Shown here piece by piece: positions 34,419 to 45,130 of a stretch of DNA of 64,000 bases (position 1 is its first letter; every line of letters starts with the position of its first letter). This DNA is from Bacteroides ovatus (GTDB lineage Bacteria > Bacteroidota > Bacteroidia > Bacteroidales > Bacteroidaceae). The position numbers and the translations under genes are program-made. Under the pieces are notes generated by a model that was not told the origin of the DNA, did not search any database, and saw only the letters and a list, made by a program, of their open reading frames with translations. The stretch lies in contig NZ_CP012938.1 of the NCBI RefSeq assembly GCF_001314995.1, positions 3,038,001 through 3,102,000 of the forward strand. The letters are read 5' to 3'.

Positions 34419-37400
34419 ATGAAAAAAAATATTCTGTTGTTCATAGTATTATTTTTAGGATTCTGCAACAATACCCTCTATGCACAATTAGCTCGATTAT
34501 ATACAACCGAATCTGAACTGTCCAGCAGTCTGATTACCCAGATCTGCCAAGACCACGAAGGCATGATTTGGATTGCCACCGAAAATGGATTGAACAAATT
34601 CGATGGCAACAAAATGACCAGCTATTTCCACCATCGAGGAGATGCCCACTCATTAAGTAATAATTTTGTGAACACCCTATTTGTCGATAGCCAAGGCCAC
34701 TTGTTCGTAGGCACCCATGCAGGCGTACAGATGTACCTGCCCCAAACCGACAACTTCACCCCCACAACGATTAATAAAGAAACAGGAAAGCCATTCGACC
34801 AAAATGTGACAGCCATTGTCGAATTGCCTGATGGAAAACTATTAGCTTCAGGTTATCAAATCGTACAACTTCATATAGAAGGAGACCAGCTATACGAAAC
34901 CATCTATCAAAACTTGGAAAACATTAAAGGCATCGGACGTATGAGATCAGCCTGCGATGGTACCATCTGGTTCACTCAACGATACAAAGGCATCAATCAC
35001 TTCAATCCTGCAAACAAAAATAATGTTCAAACCTATTTCTGTGAAAACAACAGTTCTATCGTTTCCACCAACCTCTGTTGTAACAGTCAAGGCACAGCAT
35101 TCTTCGGAACACAACAACATGGACTATATACCTTCAACACCAAAGCCCAGCAAGTCATTTGCCTCACGCCAAACTTCACTCACCCCATCCATACTATATA
35201 CCCCAACAATGACGAAGAAATCTACATCGGAACCGATGGTTTCGGATTGAAATGCTACAACACCCGTACACAGAAGATTAGCAGCATCTCTTTAGAATAC
35301 CCCTTTCTCAACCCCGAGAAACTGAAGATTCATGCCATATTTCGCGATAAGAATGGTTCACTATGGTTAGGCATCTACCAAAAAGGAGTACTGATGGTAC
35401 CCAGACAAGAACAGAAGTTCAACTACATAGGCTCCAAATCTTACGAAAAGAATCTCATAGGAAACAATGCTATCTCTGCCTTAGCCCAAGATGAACAAGG
35501 AAACTATTGGATAGGTACAGATAATGATGGCATTTACCAGCTCAACAACAAACGGCGCACCGTAAATCACCTTGTACCAGGTAATAACAGCAATGTACCC
35601 AACATCATTCCTTCGCTCTATCGTTCCTCTACCAACCAAATTTGGTATGGCAGCTTAGGACAAGGCATGGGATGGATAGACCCACGTACCAGCCAATGCC
35701 ACCCCCTGCGATCAACGCAATATCCAGACCTACACTATCTAGACGTGTATGACTTTGCAGAAGACCGCCATCAAAAACTATGGATAGGCACCCTCGGCAA
35801 AGGCCTATTCTGTTACAATTTAAAAACCGGCGACCTACAGCACGATTCATTAGTGAGCCAACAAACCAATGTCTGGATTAACTGTTTACATTATGCTTCC
35901 GCCACCGACACCCTCTACATCGGCACTTACAATGGTGCCTATGCCGTACATGCACTAACCCAAAAGATCACAGTCATTTTCCTCCAAAGCATCGTCAATG
36001 CTATGACTACCGACCACAAAGGCGACCTTTGGATGGGAACCAATGATGGTCTGTTCCGTCGTGCCCAAGGTCAAACAAAACTTGACACCATCACGATCAA
36101 CGATGCCCCCAATGGGATGATCATATACTCCATTCGCGAAGACAATAACAACCAACTATGGATGGGAACCAATCAAGGACTCATCTGCCTTAACACACTC
36201 ACCCTCAAGGCAGACTACTATTATGCAGCAGACGGTCTGCAAGGCAATGAGTTCTGCCGCAACTCTTCGCTCATTGACCAACAAAAACAGCTTTGGTTTG
36301 GAGGGATCAATGGTATCACCTACTTCAATCCCGACAATATCATGCACAGCCGCAAGGATTTTAACATTGCACTTAGCAACTTCTATATCTACAACCAGCC
36401 TATATCCAGTCATGACTATCGCATCAAGCACAAGGAGAATAACTTCACTTTCGAACTCACAGCCCTCGACTTTGCCATTCCACGCAAGCACATCACTTAT
36501 CAGTATAGTTTGAACGGTAACCGCTGGATCAGTATGATGAAAGGAGCCTACAAGATTTCTTTCAACAATCTACCCGCCCAACGCTATCATTTGCGTATCC
36601 GCGCCCAATATTACGATGTGGAGTCCAATGAACTGAATTTCAACATCATAGTACTTCCCCCTTGGTGGCGTTCTTGGTGGGCTTGGACAATTTATATACT
36701 TATCGGATTCATCGTAGTTGGCATCATACTTTGGTTGGGATACAAACGTTATCAATCCAAGCTTGAAATCAAGCGTTATATCCAAGAAGAAAAAGAGAAG
36801 GAAGCCAAATTGCAATTTCTCATCAACATCAGCCATGAAATACGAACGCCCATGTCGCTCATAATCAGCCCATTGCAAAAGCTCATAGAGAATGATGAAG
36901 ATACTTCATTGCGCAAACGGAACTATAGTCTGATGTACAGGAATGCACATCGTATACTCAACCTGGTGAATCAGCTATTAGATGTACGTAAGATTGAGAA
37001 AGGACAAATGCACTTGCTATTTAAGCAGACCGAAATGGTATCCTTTATCGAAGATGTTTGTGAGAACTTCATTCAACTATCTACGCGAAAGAACATCAAA
37101 TTACGTTTTGTCCATTCTGATATCGAGCAATTAAAGCTATGGATTGACCCATCCAATTTCGATAAGATTATCTTCAATTTATTATCCAATGCATTTAAAT
37201 TCACACCCGAAGGTGGTGAGGTCGTTATTGAGTTGACACAAACCACTCAATCGGCCCAAATCGTGGTTCGCGACACGGGTAAAGGACTGATTGAAGCAGA
37301 CAAAGAAAAGATTTTCGACCGATTCTTCCAATCCAAACAAGATAGCAATGGAGCAGCCATCGGTACGGGTATCGGTCTAAACCTTACTCGCTCATTAGTC

Positions 37401-38420
37401 GAGTTGCATCATGGTACTATTCAAGCCGACAACAATGGAGAGCACCAACCGGGATGCCACTTCACTATCACACTTCCCTTAGAATCATCACATTTGGCCG
37501 AAGAAGATATGATCACAGAAAAGAGGCCTGAAAACGTTGAAAGCGAAGTCATAAGCGACCAAACGAACGAACGTCTCGCCTCTACATCAGAAACCAGCTA
37601 CAGCAACGAAGCAAAAGAAGTAGTACGCATAAAAAGCAAAACCAAATACCACGTATTAATTGTGGAAGATGACGAAGAGATTAATGAATACCTTTGTCGT
37701 GAATTGGCTGAAGATTTCCACCTCACCTCATGCGGCAATGGCAAAGAAGCTATCGAACTGCTCCACAAGCAGTCATTCAATCTAGTAGTAAGTGACATCA
37801 TGATGCCCGAAATGGATGGCATAAGCCTTTGCAAGCATATCAAACAGCATTTGCAATTCAATCATATTCCCATTATACTACTCACGGCCAAAACCCGTGA
37901 AACAGATAATATCACAGGACTTGCAGTGGGAGCAGATGCCTACATAACCAAACCTTTTAGCCTCAATATACTGCGTAGTACAATATTGAGCCTCATACAG
38001 AACAGATTGGCTTTAAAAAACAGTTTTAGCGGTACACAAGAAATAGGAAACAAAGTCGAAAGCCCTACCCTACAAAGTCCAGATGAGAAGTTAATGGAAC
38101 GCATCATAAAAGTAGTAAACGACAATTTGAGTAACACCGAGATTTCCGTGAAGCAGATTGCCGATGAAATAGGCATCAGCACTGTGCACCTCAATCGTAA
38201 GTTGAAAGAGCTCACCAACCAAACCTCCAGTCGCTTTATCCGCAACATCCGTTTGCAGGCTGCCGCACGTTTACTGGCCGAAAAGAAGCACTCCATCGCA
38301 GAAGTGAGCGACCTCACCGGTTTCTCAGACCCCAACTACTTCTCCAAGTCATTCAAAGAGCTCTATGGTATGTATCCCACTGCCTATATGAAAGAAAACA
38401 ATCCTACAGAAACAGATTGA
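34419..38420 (+). CDS. Hybrid two-component system regulator (HTCS)
   Basis: A 1,333-residue one-protein sensor-regulator of the type controlling Bacteroides polysaccharide loci. Order: signal peptide (1-22); periplasmic beta-propeller repeats with WIGT/WLGI motifs to about 640; Y_Y_Y domain (about 650-740); membrane helix (about 756-776); HisKA with His806 (NISHEIRTPMSL); HATPase (about 915-1030); receiver with Asp1126 (VVSDIMMPEMDG); and AraC-type DNA-binding domain (about 1225-1330). It probably binds an oligosaccharide from the target glycan and activates the flanking leftward operons. It is transcribed divergently from GH115 and convergently with the GH43-CBM6 gene. Confidence 0.95.
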   Translation: MKKNILLFIVLFLGFCNNTLYAQLARLYTTESELSSSLITQICQDHEGMIWIATENGLNKFDGNKMTSYFHHRGDAHSLSNNFVNTLFVDSQGHLFVGTHAGVQMYLPQTDNFTPTTINKETGKPFDQNVTAIVELPDGKLLASGYQIVQLHIEGDQLYETIYQNLENIKGIGRMRSACDGTIWFTQRYKGINHFNPANKNNVQTYFCENNSSIVSTNLCCNSQGTAFFGTQQHGLYTFNTKAQQVICLTPNFTHPIHTIYPNNDEEIYIGTDGFGLKCYNTRTQKISSISLEYPFLNPEKLKIHAIFRDKNGSLWLGIYQKGVLMVPRQEQKFNYIGSKSYEKNLIGNNAISALAQDEQGNYWIGTDNDGIYQLNNKRRTVNHLVPGNNSNVPNIIPSLYRSSTNQIWYGSLGQGMGWIDPRTSQCHPLRSTQYPDLHYLDVYDFAEDRHQKLWIGTLGKGLFCYNLKTGDLQHDSLVSQQTNVWINCLHYASATDTLYIGTYNGAYAVHALTQKITVIFLQSIVNAMTTDHKGDLWMGTNDGLFRRAQGQTKLDTITINDAPNGMIIYSIREDNNNQLWMGTNQGLICLNTLTLKADYYYAADGLQGNEFCRNSSLIDQQKQLWFGGINGITYFNPDNIMHSRKDFNIALSNFYIYNQPISSHDYRIKHKENNFTFELTALDFAIPRKHITYQYSLNGNRWISMMKGAYKISFNNLPAQRYHLRIRAQYYDVESNELNFNIIVLPPWWRSWWAWTIYILIGFIVVGIILWLGYKRYQSKLEIKRYIQEEKEKEAKLQFLINISHEIRTPMSLIISPLQKLIENDEDTSLRKRNYSLMYRNAHRILNLVNQLLDVRKIEKGQMHLLFKQTEMVSFIEDVCENFIQLSTRKNIKLRFVHSDIEQLKLWIDPSNFDKIIFNLLSNAFKFTPEGGEVVIELTQTTQSAQIVVRDTGKGLIEADKEKIFDRFFQSKQDSNGAAIGTGIGLNLTRSLVELHHGTIQADNNGEHQPGCHFTITLPLESSHLAEEDMITEKRPENVESEVISDQTNERLASTSETSYSNEAKEVVRIKSKTKYHVLIVEDDEEINEYLCRELAEDFHLTSCGNGKEAIELLHKQSFNLVVSDIMMPEMDGISLCKHIKQHLQFNHIPIILLTAKTRETDNITGLAVGADAYITKPFSLNILRSTILSLIQNRLALKNSFSGTQEIGNKVESPTLQSPDEKLMERIIKVVNDNLSNTEISVKQIADEIGISTVHLNRKLKELTNQTSSRFIRNIRLQAAARLLAEKKHSIAEVSDLTGFSDPNYFSKSFKELYGMYPTAYMKENNPTETD

Positions 38421-38433
38421 TTATAAAAAACAA

Positions 38434-38467
38434 GCGCCCCCTGCCAGTATTTCACGGCAGAGGGCGC
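38434..38467. terminator. Terminator between HTCS and GH43-CBM6
   Basis: A 12-bp GC-rich inverted repeat with one mismatch: 38434-38445 (GCGCCCCCTGCC) pairs with 38456-38467, with a 10-base loop. An A-tract on the left reads as a T-tract for leftward transcripts. It serves convergent genes. Confidence 0.8.
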
Positions 38468-38483
38468 AACGAGAAGAATTGAA

Positions 38484-39869
38484 TTATTTAAACTCCCAAT
38501 AATCTATGTAAGCATAATTATCTTCACCCTTTATATTATTAAACACAAAATATAAATCATGAACACCCGTGACGCGTGGTATATTAGCCTTGATAGTACG
38601 ATACTTTCCGCTTTTAGTTTTTTGAGGAATCTGTATTTTTCTCACTAACTTACCATTAAGATCATCCAATCGAATCTCTAATGAAATATTCTTTGATTTT
38701 TCTCCGCCAACCAAAGCTCTGAAAGCCGAAGCCCCCTTACTACCAAAGTTCACATTAGCTACTTGGATGAAAGCCCCGTTTTTAGTAGCAACAATAGAGA
38801 TTCCATCATCATGAGAACATGTCTTAATGCCTTCCGACCAAGCCATAGTCTCAGCTTCCACCCTTCTTAATGGATTGAATGTTCTGATAGGTGAAGGATT
38901 TTGGTTTTCCATCCACCAAGGTTCCTCATTAATTGTACCATCAGCATTAAAAGCTATTTCGGCCACACAAACCGAACGACGTTCATGATGCTTATTGGTT
39001 ATGGCATAGTTTAATTGATAATTAAATCCAAAGAGATAAGTTTTACCATGATAATCAATAATTCCTGGATGATTGCCCGAAGAGCGGCCATCGGGTTTCA
39101 TGAGATAACCTTTAAACACCCATGGTCCAGTAGGCGTATCACCCATAGCATAGCCAATCCCCTCAGGACAGCAAGTAGAAGCATAAGCCATATAATACTG
39201 TTTACCTCTTTTATAAATCCAAGGGCCTTCTTGAAAGTGCACATTACCTCTATTTTCTTTAGTGAGATTCGTATCTTTCGTAATTTCTCCCTTCAAGCTA
39301 ATCATATCCTCATTAAGTTTAGCATACCACATATTTGGATTTCCCCAATACAAATAAGCTTGCCCGTCATCATCAATAAAGACTGTAGGATCAATGCTAT
39401 CATATTTTCCACTAATAAGCGGCTTCCCAATAGGATCCTTAAAAGGACCATAAGGAGAATCCCCCACTAACACACCTATGCCACGACCTTGAAGAGGACA
39501 ATATAAATAAAACTTTCCATTTCGCTCAATACATTGTGGAGCCCATGCTCCATTATCAAAGCCACCCCAACCGGAAATTTCCTTGGCCGCCCAAGTGAAA
39601 TTATGCAAGTTGGCTACTTTACCATGATCAGTCCAATTCACCATGTCAGTGCTGGTGTAAAGCAGCCATTCCTTCATACGGAAGCCTGCATAACCCTCAG
39701 GTGCGTAATCCTCATCATGCGTAGTATATAGAAAAACAGTATCATTATGTACCATTGGTGCAGGGTCAGCCGTAAATTTGGTCTGAATAATCGGCCGTTG
39801 AGCACTCACCGACATAGTAACCATAAAAGCGCTTAACGTCAAAACACTTTTTAAAAGTTGATTTTTCAT
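38484..39869 (-). CDS. Secreted GH43 (subfamily 29-like) with C-terminal CBM6
   Basis: A 461-residue secreted enzyme (signal peptide 1-23). The GH43 propeller has catalytic Asp35 (TADPAPM), Asp160 (DSIDPTVFIDDD) and Glu214 (HFQEGPWIY). A CBM6-type module follows from about 330 to 461, ending VHDLYFVFNN...IDYWEF. Such GH43-CBM6 proteins commonly act as alpha-L-arabinofuranosidases or beta-xylosidases on arabinoxylan side chains. It is the last gene of a leftward set starting at GH2 and is noticeably AT-rich compared with the genes at 48-60 kb. Exact linkage specificity cannot be read from sequence. Confidence 0.9.
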   Translation of the reverse strand: MKNQLLKSVLTLSAFMVTMSVSAQRPIIQTKFTADPAPMVHNDTVFLYTTHDEDYAPEGYAGFRMKEWLLYTSTDMVNWTDHGKVANLHNFTWAAKEISGWGGFDNGAWAPQCIERNGKFYLYCPLQGRGIGVLVGDSPYGPFKDPIGKPLISGKYDSIDPTVFIDDDGQAYLYWGNPNMWYAKLNEDMISLKGEITKDTNLTKENRGNVHFQEGPWIYKRGKQYYMAYASTCCPEGIGYAMGDTPTGPWVFKGYLMKPDGRSSGNHPGIIDYHGKTYLFGFNYQLNYAITNKHHERRSVCVAEIAFNADGTINEEPWWMENQNPSPIRTFNPLRRVEAETMAWSEGIKTCSHDDGISIVATKNGAFIQVANVNFGSKGASAFRALVGGEKSKNISLEIRLDDLNGKLVRKIQIPQKTKSGKYRTIKANIPRVTGVHDLYFVFNNIKGEDNYAYIDYWEFK

Positions 39870-39908
39870 ATTTGTTAGATCTATTAATGCGATATGTTTT
39901 TCTATTTA

Positions 39909-42266
39909 TTAGCGAGTTCTAATCACCACCTCAAATGGTTTGTCAATACCCTCTACTTGAATTTCCGCATGGATTACACCAGGTTTACGTGTAGATTGCA
40001 CAGTAAGCAGAGCATGTCCAAAGTAAGATTTTATCTGGTTGGTATAAAATTTATTTAAACGCAGATCACCGCTATCCAAAGCAACCAAACGTCCCTCACC
40101 ACTCACCTTCACAGTAATCATTCGATTATCAGTCTGCACTTTCACTCCTTTATCATCTATTAATGTCAGATCTATATGACTCAAATCTTGACCATCCGCT
40201 TTAATGGTCTGACGATCCGCCTTCAACTTTAAAGTAGCAAGCTTACCTGCGGTTTCAATCTTCCAATAAGCTACCTCCTTGCCTTTGTTAAAGCCCTTCG
40301 CTTCGAGCTTTCCGGGCGTGTAGGGGATGTTCCATACAATGGTATTGTTGGTATAATCAGCCGTACGCTCACGCCCCATCAACTTGCCGTTGCGATACAG
40401 TTCTACCTCCTCACAGTTGGTGGTGGTAAGTACCTCAATCACAAGACCATTGAATTTATTGGGATAGTTCCAGTGATCAACAATAGCCGGCCACTGCCAC
40501 AGATCGCGACCATGATCGATGTCGGCAAAAGGATCCTTCACCGCAATGCGCACCATCGGTGTTTTGTTCCACATAGCACGATGGTAGGCCGCACGAGGTT
40601 TTTCGTACATACATACATCGAACAAGCCGTTAGGCCAGCCCTTACTAGGCCAACCTGCTTCACCCAAATAGTCCACGCCAGGCCAGATAAAGCCACCGGC
40701 AAAGAAGTCGTTTTCGGCAATCAGACTCCATGGATTGAGCGGCGTATAGCTTCGCAAATTGCCCTCGGCACCGCGATAGTAAGGAAGCTCCTCCGAAATA
40801 AGGAAGCAACGATTAGGAAATTTCTTGTGATCGCTGATAGCCCGTGCTTCAAGATAGTTATATCCTATGACATCAGTCACCCCTGCAAATGCTTCCTTGT
40901 GATTATTTTGGGCAGCAAGGGTAACCTTCCTACTAGGTTCTAGCCGATGCACGAAATCTTGCAGCATGGCAGCACGCTTCACATACTCTTCACCCTCTCT
41001 CCAGGCTTCCCCCACCTCATTACCTATGCTCCAAAGAATAATGCAGGGATGGTTACGGTCACGTAATATCATGTTGCCCAAATCCTTCTGCCACCATTCA
41101 TCGAAATGACGAGTATAGTAATTATCACCGCTCTTCCATTTGTCAAAAGCCTCATCTATGACCAAAAAGCCCATGCGATCACAGAGGTCTAAAAACTCAG
41201 TAGAAGGTTGGTTATGACTCATACGCAGAGCGTTGACACCATACTCTTTCAATATTTCCAATCGACGTTCATATGAACGTAAAGGGACAGCTACACCCAT
41301 GGCACCGGCATCATGATGCAAACACATACCTTTCAGTTTGACTTGCTTCCCATTGAGCAAAAAGCCACGGTTGGGATCGAATGCGATGGCACGTATGCCG
41401 AAAGTGCTAGTATAGACATCAGTAGTGCTTCCACCAGCCTTAACCGAAGTTTCTAGCGTGTATAATGTCGGCGACTCCGGAGTCCAAAGTTTAGGTTGAA
41501 CCAAATCAAGGAGTTGTTTCACATCAAAAGCTTTACCTGCTTCTACCACCACTCTTTGAGATCTACTTTTAGCCAAGACCTTACCTGTAGCATCTTTGAC
41601 TTTTTGCAAAAGGGTAACGTACTGTTTTTTAGGGCTGCTATTCTTCACAGTAGTTACCACAGCCACTTGCGCTGCCTCAGCGCTCACCTGAGGGGTTGTG
41701 ATGTAGGTACCATAAGTATCAACATGCACATCCTCAGTCACATCCAACCAAGCATGACGATAGATTCCAGCGCCCGCATACCAACGCGGACGTCCACCTG
41801 TAGTATTGACACGAACAGCCATGAAGTTAAGTTCGCCAGGTGCTTTCAGATAAGGAGTAAGGTCGTAAACTATGCTACAGAAACCATATGGGCGATGACC
41901 TAAATGATGACCATTGATATAAACATCGCTCTGCATGAAGATACCATCAAACACGATGCTCACTTGCCGTCCACTGGTACTAGCAGGAAGTATAAACTCT
42001 TTTTGATACCAGCCAATGCCTTCTGGGAGATAGGCAGTGGCTCCACCCCATTTGGAATCGAAGTCCTGCTTCACATTCCAATCATGAGGTAATTGTACAG
42101 ACTCTGAATGACTTTTATCAAAAGGGGTAAGAATATATTTCTGACTATCAGTCAGTGAAAAGTTCCAATCGAAATTAAAGTCAATTTTTTGTCGTGTAGC
42201 TGGTCTGGCTGCTAAGTGAAGTGCCAAACTCAGCAACAACGTAATCAATACGAAATTTTTCTTCAT
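39909..42266 (-). CDS. Secreted GH2 beta-galactosidase-like enzyme
   Basis: A 785-residue GH2 protein with signal peptide (about 1-20). It has a jelly-roll sugar-binding domain (about 25-190), an Ig-like domain, a TIM barrel with acid/base Glu417 (WSIGNEVGEAW) and probable nucleophile Glu492 (FLISEELPYY), and C-terminal beta-rich domains (about 600-785, with the KADGQDLSHIDLTLIDDKG stretch typical of this type). It should remove a terminal beta-linked sugar, most likely galactose, from side chains. It lies 39 bases from the GH43-CBM6 gene and 13 from the larger GH2 upstream. Substrate is inferred from family. Confidence 0.88.
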   Translation of the reverse strand: MKKNFVLITLLLSLALHLAARPATRQKIDFNFDWNFSLTDSQKYILTPFDKSHSESVQLPHDWNVKQDFDSKWGGATAYLPEGIGWYQKEFILPASTSGRQVSIVFDGIFMQSDVYINGHHLGHRPYGFCSIVYDLTPYLKAPGELNFMAVRVNTTGGRPRWYAGAGIYRHAWLDVTEDVHVDTYGTYITTPQVSAEAAQVAVVTTVKNSSPKKQYVTLLQKVKDATGKVLAKSRSQRVVVEAGKAFDVKQLLDLVQPKLWTPESPTLYTLETSVKAGGSTTDVYTSTFGIRAIAFDPNRGFLLNGKQVKLKGMCLHHDAGAMGVAVPLRSYERRLEILKEYGVNALRMSHNQPSTEFLDLCDRMGFLVIDEAFDKWKSGDNYYTRHFDEWWQKDLGNMILRDRNHPCIILWSIGNEVGEAWREGEEYVKRAAMLQDFVHRLEPSRKVTLAAQNNHKEAFAGVTDVIGYNYLEARAISDHKKFPNRCFLISEELPYYRGAEGNLRSYTPLNPWSLIAENDFFAGGFIWPGVDYLGEAGWPSKGWPNGLFDVCMYEKPRAAYHRAMWNKTPMVRIAVKDPFADIDHGRDLWQWPAIVDHWNYPNKFNGLVIEVLTTTNCEEVELYRNGKLMGRERTADYTNNTIVWNIPYTPGKLEAKGFNKGKEVAYWKIETAGKLATLKLKADRQTIKADGQDLSHIDLTLIDDKGVKVQTDNRMITVKVSGEGRLVALDSGDLRLNKFYTNQIKSYFGHALLTVQSTRKPGVIHAEIQVEGIDKPFEVVIRTR

Positions 42267-42279
42267 TATATTACAATTG

Positions 42280-45129
42280 TTAGTGAATGATTGATTTGAT
42301 TTGTTCTACAGACAATATCTGTTTAGGATTAAACTGTTTAGAGTTCATATAATTCAGGATACTCCTATACATCTGCTTACCTTCAGGATACTTCATATTA
42401 TCTTGAAGTGCCATACTACAGACCATCAGTTTACCTTTACCCACTTGAGCTTCAAAAAGTACACCGAGCTTACGGTTGAGCACAAAGTTGTCGATAACTT
42501 GCACCATAGGGCGATACTCACGAGGCAATGAAGCCATGTCGATAGGACGACCGTAACGCAACAGACGGAACCACTGCCAATTGCTGTGATATTCTGTAGG
42601 GAAGTCTGCAAATACAGGATGTTCATCATCAGTCAAGATTCCCATGGTACCCACATTCCCATATTTCTTGAACATATTATAGTTCCAGAAATCACTCTGA
42701 AAAGCCCCATCTACACTGGTAGGAAGCACCTCAGGAGTAGGCAAAATCAAAACCTTCTTACCTTTCTTCAAAGCTTCTTGTGCTTTTGGGTTGAACGAAG
42801 TGAAGACCTGTACTTTACCTTCATTAATTTTTGCATCAGCCGGATAAACCCAAATAGAATAAGTATTCTCATACTCAGTACCCTCAATACTAATCGTGAT
42901 ATTCAACTTCTGTGCGTGATTAATTCCATCCAAGGAATAACGAAGGGTAGCGATGTCAAAGACATTACCTTGAGGAATATCTTTCAACCCAAATGAACCT
43001 TTATCAATCAGGTTTCCTTGTCCATCCTTAATAGACCAATTCACAGGCTTAGACAAAGATTTTGCACTATAGTTAGCTACTTGCACACGTCCCTCAAATG
43101 TGTCGTTGTTCGTAAGCGTAAATTCAGGATAACGCAAAAGAGGTACTACTTCGGAACAGAACTGATGCCATTCCTTTTGAGAAATCACGCCCTTGGGTTT
43201 GAAATAGGCATTCAGTACACCCACCAAAGCACAACCTTGGCCCGGGAAGTCCTGTAAATCGAGTAATTGAAAACCACCATAGTCTTTGGTTCGAAGAGCT
43301 GACTCAATTTCCTCACGATAGCAGAGAGCAGCCAAAGCGCCCGAAGCTTTAAAATATTTATGGCTCAAATCACCCAAACCCGCTTTATCCAAACGCTTTT
43401 GATACTCTATAAAGTTATTCAAGGTGGTTACCCCCGTATAAAGATGAATCTCTGATGTATCTGGATACATCTGATATTGCCCCGTTTCATGACCAATCAC
43501 AGGAATTGTAGAGTGTGAATTTCCAGCAGAGAAATCATAGTCTGTACCCCGAAGATAGTTGTTCATATGACCAAACTTAGATTGTGGGAAAGAAGCACGG
43601 ACCTCATAGCCTTCACAGTCCGTGTATACGCCCGCTCCATATCTTCCACCTGTGAGTGTGCTAGACCAGTAATCATCCCCCTCTTGCTGTTGGGGTCTGG
43701 TCAGGAAATTGTTACTACCTGCTGCATAAAGTTTACGAGGGTCATGAGCACGAAAACCCGTGATGATTTTTTGCAACTCTTGCCGATCGCCACCTAGTTC
43801 ATTGCCAATTTCGAACATAACGAACGAGGCGTGGTTACCAAACTGATCAAGCAGTCTTCTGCCCTCTCCTATTAAATAAGTAGTAGTGTTGTCATAAACT
43901 TCCAGTTTCTGCTCCACATCTCCCTGAACGACTTTCGCCTTACGACCTACGCTGCCCCAATGAGGAAGTTCAGGGAGCATATAGATACCTACAATGTCGC
44001 AAGCAGTGAAGCAAGCTTCCGGTGGGCACCAAGTGTGGCAACGGATGTGGTTGATTCCCCAATCTTTAAGTAATCGTAGAATCTTAACCCATTCATCTAC
44101 ATTCATAGGAGCATAACCTTGGTGAGGAAAGACTTGTCCATCGTGTTTTCCACGCAGAAAGGTTGGAGTCCCATTAATGGTAAACTGTTTACCATTTGTG
44201 GCAAATTTACGCATGCCGAAGTTTAGTTGACGATGATCAGCCATCACATCCTCACCGCTCTTAAGCTCACTACTCATCGTCAATTTATAGAGTGCCGGAT
44301 TCCATTCGCTCCACAAGTGCACATCTTGTCCCATGGGATAAATAAATTCACGCACCGTATCAGTGTTCGACACCCCTTTAACGTGAAAAGTTTTCTCTGG
44401 AATCGTATGTTTCTGACTACCTGCATTCCAGAGGTTGGCGCATAAACGAACTGTACCTTCCCACTGTCTGTCAGTCACACCATCAAAGACACATTTCACC
44501 TTCACTGTCTTCGTGTCAATATCGGGATAAAGTTGTACTTGATCTACCCAAATATCCTCATAAGCACAGAGTTGAATCTTACCGAGCATACCATTCCAGT
44601 TGGTGGCAGTACCATCGTTGGACTGATGGCCTATGGATACAGGCGGCAATAATTTCTTATCATTTCCATTATAAATACGCACAGTCAGTTTATGTTTACC
44701 TGGAACCGCCTCATTGGACAGCAAAAATTTCTGTTCACAGATATAAGTGGAGTCACAGCCGATGTATTGTCCATCAAACCAGACCATTGACCCCTTAGCG
44801 CGCTCAATTGAGAACATCACACGTTTCCCTCTCCAATTTTCTGGAATAGTCACCTCTTTTTCATACCAAGCATATCCACGGTAGGCATACTTACGCTTCG
44901 ACTCCGGTCGCCCCTTTTTGGCCTCATCAGTAGTACCTGGAAGCGACATACTATCCCATTGCGAATAGTATTTATACCATTCATTCTGCAATCCTTGATT
45001 GTTATAGTCTAAGGCCAATCTCCACTGACCAGACAGGTCAATGTTGTCGCCTCCCGTAGTTGTTTGTGCCTTGCACATCAGACTAAAAGCCAACAAACCA
45101 CAGCAAACATATAGTTTAAGCTGTTTCAT
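42280..45129 (-). CDS. Divergent GH2-type enzyme with C-terminal extension
   Basis: A secreted protein of about 949 residues. The frame is open to 45162, but ATG 45129 begins the signal peptide MKQLKLYVCCGLLAFSLMCKAQ and is preferred. N-terminal sugar-binding jelly roll (LSGQWRLALD...) and Ig-like domain are followed by a barrel with acid/base motif FVMFEIGNELGGD and a candidate nucleophile in VIGHETGQYQ. After the barrel come a beta-rich segment and an alpha/beta domain (GKKVLILPTPEVLPTSV), reminiscent of amidotransferase-like domains fused to some GH2 enzymes. It differs clearly from the two standard GH2 proteins here and its sugar specificity cannot be guessed. Driven by promoter copy A (45193-45201). 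Confidence 0.75.
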   Translation of the reverse strand: MKQLKLYVCCGLLAFSLMCKAQTTTGGDNIDLSGQWRLALDYNNQGLQNEWYKYYSQWDSMSLPGTTDEAKKGRPESKRKYAYRGYAWYEKEVTIPENWRGKRVMFSIERAKGSMVWFDGQYIGCDSTYICEQKFLLSNEAVPGKHKLTVRIYNGNDKKLLPPVSIGHQSNDGTATNWNGMLGKIQLCAYEDIWVDQVQLYPDIDTKTVKVKCVFDGVTDRQWEGTVRLCANLWNAGSQKHTIPEKTFHVKGVSNTDTVREFIYPMGQDVHLWSEWNPALYKLTMSSELKSGEDVMADHRQLNFGMRKFATNGKQFTINGTPTFLRGKHDGQVFPHQGYAPMNVDEWVKILRLLKDWGINHIRCHTWCPPEACFTACDIVGIYMLPELPHWGSVGRKAKVVQGDVEQKLEVYDNTTTYLIGEGRRLLDQFGNHASFVMFEIGNELGGDRQELQKIITGFRAHDPRKLYAAGSNNFLTRPQQQEGDDYWSSTLTGGRYGAGVYTDCEGYEVRASFPQSKFGHMNNYLRGTDYDFSAGNSHSTIPVIGHETGQYQMYPDTSEIHLYTGVTTLNNFIEYQKRLDKAGLGDLSHKYFKASGALAALCYREEIESALRTKDYGGFQLLDLQDFPGQGCALVGVLNAYFKPKGVISQKEWHQFCSEVVPLLRYPEFTLTNNDTFEGRVQVANYSAKSLSKPVNWSIKDGQGNLIDKGSFGLKDIPQGNVFDIATLRYSLDGINHAQKLNITISIEGTEYENTYSIWVYPADAKINEGKVQVFTSFNPKAQEALKKGKKVLILPTPEVLPTSVDGAFQSDFWNYNMFKKYGNVGTMGILTDDEHPVFADFPTEYHSNWQWFRLLRYGRPIDMASLPREYRPMVQVIDNFVLNRKLGVLFEAQVGKGKLMVCSMALQDNMKYPEGKQMYRSILNYMNSKQFNPKQILSVEQIKSIIH

Positions 45130-45130
45130 G

